From assembly GCA_945871915.1 (NCBI GenBank), contig CAMBXO010000013.1:17055-81054 (forward strand): 64,000 nucleotides of DNA, read 5' to 3'. A model generated the notes under the pieces. It worked only from the letters and a program-made list of their open reading frames with translations. It was not told where the DNA came from and did not search any database. The DNA is from Singulisphaera sp. GP187. GTDB taxonomy: Bacteria > Planctomycetota > Phycisphaerae > Phycisphaerales > SM1A02. Positions 10,055 through 18,042 of this stretch are shown here, one piece after another (within the stretch, counting starts at the first letter, position 1; each line of letters opens with the position of its first letter). The translations under genes and the position numbers were made by a program.

Positions 10055-10890
10055 GCAGCGACCTGATGCGTGAATGCCACTTATCGCCCAGTCAACTCGC
10101 GCAACGCATTCGGCTTCACGCGGTGCGTATGACGTCCAAGGGTCGCACGAGCCATGTTGGATCCGTTCTCTCGTGCGCAGACATTCTGGCCACCCTCTAC
10201 GGGCGTGTCATGACTGTGCGTGCGGTCGAGCCTCGTTGGGATGGCCGCGATCGCTTCATCATGAGCAAGGGGCATGCGGGCGCCGGCGTGTACGCGACAT
10301 TGGCCGAACTGGGATTCTTCCCAATCGAGCGATTGGAGGAACACTGTCAGAATGGCTCGGTGCTTTGCGGTCATATTGCTGCGCATGGCGTTCCCGGCGT
10401 TGAGTTCTCGACGGGCTCACTGGGACATGGCTTGCCGGTGGCCGCCGGAATGGCATACGCCTTGAAGGTGAGAGGGTCCTCAAGCCGAACATTCGTGCTT
10501 CTCAGCGATGGCGAGTTGGACGAAGGCTCGAACTGGGAGGCAATTTTGTTCGCTGCTCACCACCGACTATCAGGGCTGTGCGGCATCGTGGACTACAACA
10601 AAATCCAGAGTCTCGCGACCGTGGCGGACACGCTTGGTCTGGAGCCGCTGGCAGAGAAGTTCCGAGCCTTCGGATGGACGGTGCGAGAGTGCGATGGACA
10701 CGACCATGCAGCGATCGAAGTTGCGATGCAGTCGTCTTCGGAAAGCGGTCCGGTGATGGTGATCGCCCATACAGTCAAGGGACGTGGCGTGAAATTTATG
10801 GAGCATTCCGTGCTTTGGCACTACCGGAGCCCACAGGGCGAGGAGTTGGCTGCCGCGATCGCCGAACTCGAGGCAGCGGGTCATGCGTGA
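10051..10890 (+). CDS. Transketolase, N-terminal subunit (ThDP-binding)
   Basis: GSVLSCADILATLYG; DRFIMSKGHAGAGVYATLAELG; SDGELDEGSNWEA...VDYNKIQ; GTGA overlap with upstream gene. Confidence 0.92.
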   Translation: MSSDLMRECHLSPSQLAQRIRLHAVRMTSKGRTSHVGSVLSCADILATLYGRVMTVRAVEPRWDGRDRFIMSKGHAGAGVYATLAELGFFPIERLEEHCQNGSVLCGHIAAHGVPGVEFSTGSLGHGLPVAAGMAYALKVRGSSSRTFVLLSDGELDEGSNWEAILFAAHHRLSGLCGIVDYNKIQSLATVADTLGLEPLAEKFRAFGWTVRECDGHDHAAIEVAMQSSSESGPVMVIAHTVKGRGVKFMEHSVLWHYRSPQGEELAAAIAELEAAGHA

Positions 10891-11830
10891 CGCATTTGTG
10901 TCTGAACTAACTGCTCTTGCAGAGCGCGATCCCTCCATCATGCTCGTGACGGGGGACCTTGGATTTGGGGTCTTGACCGATTTTGCAAAGCGATTTCCTG
11001 CCCAGTACCTAAACGCCGGGGTTGCAGAGCAGAATATGGCTGGGCTTGCGGCGGGACTCGCCTTGGAAGGACGCAGGGTCTTTACTTACTCGATTGCAAA
11101 CTTCCCAACACTGCGGTGTCTTGAACAGATCCGAAACGACATTTGCTACCACGGTCTGCCGGTGACGGTTGTCTCGGTCGGTGGAGGATTCGCTTACGGA
11201 CCTCTTGGCTTCAGCCACCATGCGACCGAGGATGTTGCAGTCATGGGTGCGCTGCCGGGAATGCGGGTCATGGCGCCAAGCGACCCTGCTGAGGCACGAG
11301 CATGCACCCGATTTTCCGGGTCCGCCGAGGGACCTTCATATCTGCGGCTGGGGCGCAACGGCGAAAGGAAGTTGCATTCAGACGATTGTGTGCGGATCCG
11401 AGAAGGCAACATGCTGCATGTCGCGGGACCTGAGTCGGCCGACACCGTGTTGATCGGGAGTTGTGGTGCGCTGGACCTTGCGCTCGAGGCGGTTGGACTG
11501 CTGGAGGCATCCGGTGTTTCAGCCGCCGTGTGGTCGAGCCCATTCATCATGCCCTTTGATCGTGCACGTGTTATGCAGTTTGCGTCCAATTCGAGCCTTG
11601 TGGTCACTGTCGAGGAGCACTCCGAGTCAGGTGGTCTTGGGAGCCGCTGCGCGCAAGTGATCGCGGCAAGCGCGTCGCGGCGAGCTCAGCATTTGGCTTT
11701 CGGCATCCCACCCGTACCGCAGCACTATGTTGGCGACCAGCACTTCATGCGAGTCCAAGTTGGACTCACTGCCCGGAGGATCCATGCCATGGTCACTGCG
11801 CTGAGTGGTGTCCGGGGAGCCCACGAATGA
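10883..11830 (+). CDS. Transketolase, C-terminal subunit
   Basis: YLNAGVAEQNMAGLAAGLALEGRRVFTYSIANF...FSHHATEDVAVMGALPGMRVMAPSDPAEA. Confidence 0.92.
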   Translation: MRDAFVSELTALAERDPSIMLVTGDLGFGVLTDFAKRFPAQYLNAGVAEQNMAGLAAGLALEGRRVFTYSIANFPTLRCLEQIRNDICYHGLPVTVVSVGGGFAYGPLGFSHHATEDVAVMGALPGMRVMAPSDPAEARACTRFSGSAEGPSYLRLGRNGERKLHSDDCVRIREGNMLHVAGPESADTVLIGSCGALDLALEAVGLLEASGVSAAVWSSPFIMPFDRARVMQFASNSSLVVTVEEHSESGGLGSRCAQVIAASASRRAQHLAFGIPPVPQHYVGDQHFMRVQVGLTARRIHAMVTALSGVRGAHE

Positions 11831-12927
11831 CGCCAACTTCGCTTTCGGAAGCTGATCGCCCCTCATTAAAGTTTGCGCTGGTTGGTTGCGGACGAATCGC
11901 CAAGCGGCATTCGGAGTTGCTAGGTCACAATCAGATCACAGGCGCTTCGCTTGCAGCGGTTTGCGACATCACGCGGAGCCGGGCTGATGCGATTGGAAGC
12001 CAATTTGGTGTGCCCGCCTACTCCGACATGCACGAAATGATGGAGCGGGAACGGATCGATGTTGCTGTTGTATTGACCGAGAGCGGTCTGCATGCAGAAC
12101 ATGTGGTCGCCTTGACTCGCCACGGCAAGCACATCGTGGTGGAAAAGCCGATGGCTCTCACACTCATCGACTCAGATCGCATGATCGCAGCCTGCGATGC
12201 GGCCGGCATCAAGTTGTTCGTTGTAAAGCAGAATCGTCTCAATGTGCCAGTGGTGAAGTTGCGCGAGGCGTTGAAGGCGGGTCGGTTCGGGAAGTTGGTA
12301 ATGGGCACGGTTCGCGTGCGTTGGTGCCGCGATCAGAGCTACTACAACCAGGACAAGTGGCGCGGCACATGGGGTCTCGACGGAGGCGTGCTGACGAACC
12401 AAGCAAGTCACCACGTCGACCTGCTTGAGTGGATGATGGGCGATGTCGAATCAGTATTCGCGATGAGTCGAACGGCGCTTGTTGACATCGAGACGGAAGA
12501 CACTGCTGTCGTGATTCTGCGCTTCACGAGTGGTGCGCTTGGGGTGATCGAGGCGACGACGGCAGCGCGTCCCAAAGATCTCGAAGGATCGCTTTCGATT
12601 TTGGGCGAGGGAGGAACTGTGGTGATCGGCGGCTTCGCGGTGAACGAGATGCTCACGTGGAATTTTGCGAAGAAGGAGCCTGGCGATGACGAGGTGCTAT
12701 CCCAGTTCTCAGTGAACCCCCCGAGCGTGTATGGATTCGGGCATCAGGCGTACTACGAGCATGTGGTGCAAAGCGTCCGGAACAACACGTCGCAGTTGGT
12801 GGATGGGCTCGCGGGCCGCAAGAGCATTGAACTGATTTCGGCGATCTATGAGTCGATCGAGACTGGCCGCGAGGTGTCGCTGCGCTTCAAACCCTCTCGC
12901 TGCAAACTTGGACAACGCCATGACTGA
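11827..12927 (+). CDS. Gfo/Idh/MocA-family oxidoreductase, WlbA/WbpB-like
   Basis: FALVGCGRIAKRHSELL; HIVVEKPMALT; CRDQSYYNQDKWRGTWGLDGGVLTNQASHHVDLLEWMMGDVESVFA; C-term RFKPSRCKLG. Confidence 0.9.
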   Translation: MTPTSLSEADRPSLKFALVGCGRIAKRHSELLGHNQITGASLAAVCDITRSRADAIGSQFGVPAYSDMHEMMERERIDVAVVLTESGLHAEHVVALTRHGKHIVVEKPMALTLIDSDRMIAACDAAGIKLFVVKQNRLNVPVVKLREALKAGRFGKLVMGTVRVRWCRDQSYYNQDKWRGTWGLDGGVLTNQASHHVDLLEWMMGDVESVFAMSRTALVDIETEDTAVVILRFTSGALGVIEATTAARPKDLEGSLSILGEGGTVVIGGFAVNEMLTWNFAKKEPGDDEVLSQFSVNPPSVYGFGHQAYYEHVVQSVRNNTSQLVDGLAGRKSIELISAIYESIETGREVSLRFKPSRCKLGQRHD

Positions 12928-12956
12928 ACCCAAACTGCTGTCCCACCGGATCGTAA

Positions 12957-13082
12957 GCGTTCAAGTGCGAACTCGTCTCCATCGGCGACGATTGCTTCAT
13001 CGGCCATGGTGTACTGTTCATCAATGACCTCTTCGACATTGGCGGACCTGCGTGGGGCAAACAGACTCTAAGGACCGGCATC
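12957..13082 (+). pseudogene. Remnant of a hexapeptide-repeat acyltransferase (WlbB/WbpD/WbbJ-like), central fragment only
   Basis: Frame starting at 12957 reads AFKCELVSIGDDCFIGHGVLFINDLFDIGGPAWGKQTLRTGI, resembling left-handed beta-helix acyltransferases; both ends missing. Confidence 0.7.
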
Positions 13083-14189
13083 GTGAACATCCCCTTCGTC
13101 GATCTACACGCCCAGTACCTGACCATCAAGTCCGAAATCGATGGTGTGATCGCCGAAGTGATCCGCCAGTCGGCATTCATTCGAAGCAAGCATGTCATTG
13201 ACTTCGAGGCCCAGTGGGCAAAGACCGTCGGCGTGCGCCACTGCGTGAGCTGCGCCAACGGAACCGATGCGATCTACATTGTGATGCGAGGTCTGGGGCT
13301 CAAGCCCGGTGACGAGGTCATCACGACGGCTCACAGTTGGATCTCGACTTCGGAAACCATCACGCAGGCGGGCGGGCGGGTTGTCTTCTGCGATACCGAC
13401 CGCGAGACATTCACGATCGATCCCTCGCGGATCGAGTCGCTCATCACGCCGCGGACCGTGGGCATTATCCCTGTCCACCTCTATGGCCAGCCAGCGGACA
13501 TGGATCCGATCCTTGCCATCGCGGCTCAGCGCAGGTTGTGGGTGATCGAGGACTGCGCTCAGGCGCATCTGGCTGAATACAAAGGCCGACAAGTCGGGAC
13601 CATGGGAACGGCCGCCACGTTCAGTTTCTATCCTGGCAAGAACCTTGGTGCCATGGGTGATGCGGGCTGCCTCGTGACCAACGACGACAAGCTGGCCTCG
13701 TGGTCAGAGCTCTTCGCTCGGCACGGCGGCAAGGGCGAGCACACCATTGAGGGCATCAATAGCAGGCTCGACGGAATACAGGCGGCGATCCTGTCGGTGA
13801 AGCTGCCCCATCTGATGAAGTGGACTGAGGAGCGGCGGAAGATTGCGGCACAGTACGACGACCACTTTGCCAAGCTGCCTACGGTGCGGACGCCAAGGAT
13901 CGCAGCGAACCGGACCCATGTTTATCACCTGTATGTCATCCGGGTCGAAAACCGCGATGCGCTCCAGCATCATCTAAATGAGTCTGGAATCGCGACGATG
14001 CTCAACTACTCGAAGGCGCTGCCGTACTACCCGGCGTATGGGCGGCTCGGGCACACGCCGGCGGATTTTCCCAACGCGTATCACAATCAGAGTCGCATTC
14101 TGTCCATTCCGATCTATCCGGAAATGACGGATGAGATGGTCGCGCATGTTGTGGACTCGGTATCGCGGGCCATCGGCCTTTGCGCATGA
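13083..14189 (+). CDS. DegT/DnrJ/EryC1/StrS-family PLP aminotransferase (WlbC/WbpE-like)
   Basis: GTG start; IPFVDLHAQYLTIKSEID; CVSCANGTDAIYIVMRGLGLKPGDEVITTAHSWIST; SFYPGKNLGAMGDAGCLVTND (PLP Lys). Confidence 0.92.
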   Translation: MNIPFVDLHAQYLTIKSEIDGVIAEVIRQSAFIRSKHVIDFEAQWAKTVGVRHCVSCANGTDAIYIVMRGLGLKPGDEVITTAHSWISTSETITQAGGRVVFCDTDRETFTIDPSRIESLITPRTVGIIPVHLYGQPADMDPILAIAAQRRLWVIEDCAQAHLAEYKGRQVGTMGTAATFSFYPGKNLGAMGDAGCLVTNDDKLASWSELFARHGGKGEHTIEGINSRLDGIQAAILSVKLPHLMKWTEERRKIAAQYDDHFAKLPTVRTPRIAANRTHVYHLYVIRVENRDALQHHLNESGIATMLNYSKALPYYPAYGRLGHTPADFPNAYHNQSRILSIPIYPEMTDEMVAHVVDSVSRAIGLCA

Positions 14190-14272
14190 CATTCATCCAC
14201 CGGGACTTTATGACGCCGGGTAGGGGGCAGGACATAGCACGGAATTGAGATCCTCGAAGATTGCGCGCAGCC

Positions 14273-14863
14273 TCATCTCTCACACCGCCCAAGAAAATCC
14301 GGGACCGAAACTCTTGCAAACGGCAACGAGTTCCAGTGCGGATCGCTTTCGTCCACCTGAAACATGTACGCCCAATGCGCGACAAATGTTGTCGGGTCAT
14401 CTGGACCAGGGCTCGCCATCTGGTTCTCCATCGTCCACTCGCCGCGTTCTCGGCGCATCACCCCGATCGCATTGATGCTGAGCTGAACCTTCTCCCCATC
14501 CATTGCAAGAAAAGTGAGCAGCACTTGGCCCTCCGGAGTCACCGTTCCGATCATCTGACGGCACTGGATCTGATCGTTGCCCATAATCTGCACCGTGCAC
14601 TCGCCGACGAAATACCCGTAGCGGCATTGCCGAATGTGGTACACGGTCTGGCCAATGCTCGGCTGTGCGGTGTCGGTGACCGCGTCGTACACCATGTTCG
14701 GAAGTCCCTGCGGCCTGACATACCAATAGGTGTCTTCAAGCCAGTCCCAAGTTTTTGGGGAAGGGCTGGTGAGAGCCGTTAAGCCCGAGAGGATGGCCGC
14801 GATGGAGACGGCACCGATCAACGCGCCGACTGCGATGGGATGTTTCAATTTCAGTTTGGTCAT
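14273..14863 (-). CDS. Hypothetical protein with N-terminal membrane anchor
   Basis: MTKLKLKHPIAVGALIGAVSIAAILSGL then soluble region; preferred over overlapping plus-strand ORFs, which lack recognisable features. Confidence 0.55.
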   Translation of the reverse strand: MTKLKLKHPIAVGALIGAVSIAAILSGLTALTSPSPKTWDWLEDTYWYVRPQGLPNMVYDAVTDTAQPSIGQTVYHIRQCRYGYFVGECTVQIMGNDQIQCRQMIGTVTPEGQVLLTFLAMDGEKVQLSINAIGVMRRERGEWTMENQMASPGPDDPTTFVAHWAYMFQVDESDPHWNSLPFARVSVPDFLGRCER

Positions 14864-15030
14864 TGCCCATCAGAATAATCCGGCGACCCAATTGGGCAAA
14901 ACGACTTCTGTTTTTTTCATGAAATCCACCGAACGATGCCATTCCTATGACAATGCAGCCACTTTTGGCAGATTCCGTGATTACGGCGATGAAATGTGTC
15001 GACGGGCGATCCGCCGCTACTTCGTCGCCG

Positions 15031-16005
15031 CTACTTCGTCGGATGTCGCAAAACGATCACAATCTCGTTGCCGCCGCCGCATAGCGACTGGATCCAACGC
15101 ACTGGTAACGACAAAAACCGTGCAACCTGAATGGCCACGCGCATCCGTCTCGATGGTTGGAACCCGTACCTGCCTGCGGTTGCATCTTGGTCTTCGCCCT
15201 TCAGGAGTCGAAGTCCTTTGGCGGCCGTTCGGAACCAAGCATTCGAGTGAGCGGGTGTCGTTACGGCAACCACTTCCCATCCAGCAGCGTGGCACAATGT
15301 TGCCAACGACTTTGCGGAGAACACTCTCAAATGGGCAGCGGAGAAGTGAATGGAATGCGAACCCAACAAGCGTTGATGCCAAGATCGTGCATTGGGAGTG
15401 GCAATAAATCCAAGCCCGTTTGGTTTCGTCAATGCCAACGCTCTGGCGAGATGCGCCATTGGGTCCGGCACATGTTCGATCACATGAAATGAACAGACAG
15501 CGTCCATGGTGTTCAGCGGGAGTGGCGCGCTTTCGAATTCGCCAACCGTGACAAGCGATCGCAATGCGGCAGGAAGAAGGTCGCGAAGATTCTGGGATTC
15601 CTCAACTCCGGACACCTTGAATCCCTGTTCAAACATCCACTGCATCAATCGACCAGATCCCGGCCCAATTTCAAGCACATGGGCGGCGGGGGCCAACCAC
15701 TTTCGGAGCATCCGGATACGGCAATTGAGCGTTTCTCCTTCGAGCGCTTCTGGAAAGTGCACTTGTGCATCCGATTCGCCGCTGTTGTAACAACGAGACT
15801 GTGCTTCGGAGAACGCTTCTCGCTGTGCCGCAGAGCTGAGCGCCTGCGCACAATGCCCACAGGCGCGGCAAACCACATATCGAAGGGTGCGCCGCACATC
15901 CACGGTGGAAAGCGGTCCGCCACCACAAAGGTCGCAGTGTTGAGTGTCTCGCTCGAGTTCCATGGGGTTCAATGTGGTCAGACATCCAGTCGGAATGACG
16001 ATCAA
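15031..16005 (-). CDS. Class I SAM-dependent methyltransferase with Cys-rich N-terminus
   Basis: CDLCGGGPLSTV...CRACGHCAQ; VLEIGPGSGRLMQWMFEQGFKVSGVE; VCSFHVIEHVPDPMAHL. Confidence 0.85.
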   Translation of the reverse strand: MIVIPTGCLTTLNPMELERDTQHCDLCGGGPLSTVDVRRTLRYVVCRACGHCAQALSSAAQREAFSEAQSRCYNSGESDAQVHFPEALEGETLNCRIRMLRKWLAPAAHVLEIGPGSGRLMQWMFEQGFKVSGVEESQNLRDLLPAALRSLVTVGEFESAPLPLNTMDAVCSFHVIEHVPDPMAHLARALALTKPNGLGFIATPNARSWHQRLLGSHSIHFSAAHLRVFSAKSLATLCHAAGWEVVAVTTPAHSNAWFRTAAKGLRLLKGEDQDATAGRYGFQPSRRMRVAIQVARFLSLPVRWIQSLCGGGNEIVIVLRHPTK

Positions 16006-16070
16006 TTCAGCAGGTTCGCGATGGTAATCCCATCATCTTGCACTGTCAACGAAAACGGTATCTTCACCCG

Positions 16071-16733
16071 ATGCAAACCTTCCAACTGTTTCTCCGTCGT
16101 GCCAATCTCGTTGCGTTGTGTGGTCTGGTGCTCGCTGGCTGCACAAGTGTTTCGCCACGCACAGAACACATCACCGCAGAAATTGCCATGTCGGAACTGG
16201 TCGCCGGCAATGATCGATTTCTTGATGGTGGCATGCATGCACACACATGGCAGGCGGAGCGAGTGGTTGAAACCGGCGAGTTTGGGCAAGCGCCGTCTGT
16301 TGGTGTGCTGACATGTGCAGACTCTCGAACGCCGCCAGAACTTATTTTTGATCAGGGCGTGGGTGATCTCTTCGTCGTGCGCGTTGCAGGCAACTTTGTG
16401 GACGATGGCGGAACCGGAACATTTGAATACGGCGTGAGCGCGCTCGGTGTGCACACGATCGTTGTCCTGGGTCACACCAAGTGCGGTGCAGTGAACGCGA
16501 CGTGTGACGGCAAACCACTTCCCGGAAGCATGAGTGCGTTTACGCGAGCGATTCAACCGGCCGTTGCGGGAGTGACTGGTCTGACCAACGCTTCGGAAGC
16601 CAATGTGCGTTGGCAGATGAAGCGTCTCACCGATGGCAGTGAAATTCTGCGTACGGCGGTTGCCAAAGGCGAACTCAAGATCGCCGGTGCGATCTATGAG
16701 GTTGATACTGGAAAGGTGCGCTTCCTAAACTGA
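16071..16733 (+). CDS. Beta-class carbonic anhydrase with lipoprotein-type signal peptide
   Basis: LVALCGLVLAGCTS lipobox; VLTCADSRTPPELIFDQGVGDLFVVRVAGN; VVLGHTKCGAV zinc ligands. The track ORF begins at 16038; the internal Met at 16071 fits the signal peptide. Confidence 0.88.
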   Translation: MQTFQLFLRRANLVALCGLVLAGCTSVSPRTEHITAEIAMSELVAGNDRFLDGGMHAHTWQAERVVETGEFGQAPSVGVLTCADSRTPPELIFDQGVGDLFVVRVAGNFVDDGGTGTFEYGVSALGVHTIVVLGHTKCGAVNATCDGKPLPGSMSAFTRAIQPAVAGVTGLTNASEANVRWQMKRLTDGSEILRTAVAKGELKIAGAIYEVDTGKVRFLN

Positions 16734-16840
16734 GAGCGCGGATGACGATGATGGCGCTCCGCGGTGATTACGGCCTGCACCTGCGTTGGCACGAAGTGGA
16801 CTCAAGTTTCACCGACTCGCCGATTCACCGGCTCACCACC

Positions 16841-17719
16841 TCACCGACCCGCTTCTTCTGGCTCAATTTCCGGCTTATCCGCAGGCGCGTATGCGTCGGG
16901 ATCGTCCCGATTTTTCCATTCGTGAGTGTCGGGATCGTTCGGTTCTGCCTCCACCTGTACCGGCCCGTCGCCGACACGCGTGAGGGTGGTGCGTGAACGC
17001 CCGCGGATCAGATCGCCGATCATGGCCGAGGCCAAATCGCTGGTGACGGCATGTACTGAAACCGGATTGGACGCGACGGACTCGGTGTAACCGGTCGCAT
17101 CGCCCACCGACTGCCACACGATGCGTCCGCTCGGTGCGTGATACAGCTGCAGCACCATATTCATAGTGGTCCAATCGCTTCGCACCATGGTCAAGCCGAG
17201 CGGGTTAAAGCGCACCGCGTTGGTGGTGTTGTGCGACGCGATCGTGCAGAGGAAGAAATACTCTAAGCCAGTCGCAGTGCTGATCGAAGCGAGATCCTCG
17301 GCGGCAAGAATGCCTGAGTTGTTCGCATCCTCCAGCATCTTGGCGAGGTCGCGAGACTTTCCGACACGCGCAGCCAGCGCCATCGTTGCAGGACCGGTGA
17401 GCACGGTCGCGCCGGCGCACTGGCGGTGCAATCCCACACGCACGGAATCGGAAGCGAAGGTGCCAAGGCCTCGAAGTGGCGCGCCTGGCGATACACCCTG
17501 CAGCGTTCCGACGCGAGGTGGATTGGATGTCAGGATCGCTCGGGCATCCATGTCAGGCCCCAACAGTGATCGCACATACACCGCCGATCGCGTGTGCAGG
17601 CCGACTTGCACGGTGGTGTCCGCGCAACCAATCGGCATCGCACTTGCAAGCAGGGAAAGAATCGCAATGCAAGCAGGGCGTGCGGCACGGCAGAAATGCA
17701 TAAGGTTGTTTTTTTTCAT
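16841..17719 (-). CDS. Hypothetical lipoprotein
   Basis: MKKNNLMHFCRAARPACIAILSLLASAMPIGCAD lipobox; 292 aa. Confidence 0.6.
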   Translation of the reverse strand: MKKNNLMHFCRAARPACIAILSLLASAMPIGCADTTVQVGLHTRSAVYVRSLLGPDMDARAILTSNPPRVGTLQGVSPGAPLRGLGTFASDSVRVGLHRQCAGATVLTGPATMALAARVGKSRDLAKMLEDANNSGILAAEDLASISTATGLEYFFLCTIASHNTTNAVRFNPLGLTMVRSDWTTMNMVLQLYHAPSGRIVWQSVGDATGYTESVASNPVSVHAVTSDLASAMIGDLIRGRSRTTLTRVGDGPVQVEAEPNDPDTHEWKNRDDPDAYAPADKPEIEPEEAGR

Positions 17720-17754
17720 AGTCGCGAAGACCGATCTGGTCGGTTCGATCCCGT

Positions 17755-17997
17755 TTATGCCCAGTACTTATTCGCCGCCGCGATCGTTGCAAATTCCAAC
17801 GCCACGGTGTGACCGATGGCAATGATCATTCCCGCGTCTTCCGCATACACCCCGCGAAGTCGCTCGCGCGTGGCTGCATCCGGCTGAGTGGCTTTGACAA
17901 TCAGCCTCGCCATCTTGACGGCCAGATGGCGGCCTTCCTCTGGGGTCTTCGTAATTAATGTGTTGCCCGGAACAAGTTGAATTGGATCAGGAGTCAT
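17755..17997 (-). CDS. Small hypothetical protein (80 aa)
   Basis: Intergenic ORF MTPDPIQLVPGNTLITKTPEEGRHLAVKMARLIVK... with natural amino-acid composition. Confidence 0.5.
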   Translation of the reverse strand: MTPDPIQLVPGNTLITKTPEEGRHLAVKMARLIVKATQPDAATRERLRGVYAEDAGMIIAIGHTVALEFATIAAANKYWA

Positions 17998-18042
17998 GGT
18001 GGAAGTCTATCGGCGGGGCGGTGGCCGCGGATAGAGATGGAC

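Noticed and set aside
14730-15407. 225-aa plus-strand ORF
   Set aside because: Overlaps the 3' part of a minus-strand methyltransferase and the 5' end of the anchored hypothetical; no domain.
16790-16835. Quasi-repetitive tcaccga motifs, possible terminator or repeat array
   Set aside because: Irregular spacing, no clear stem or consistent unit; too weak.
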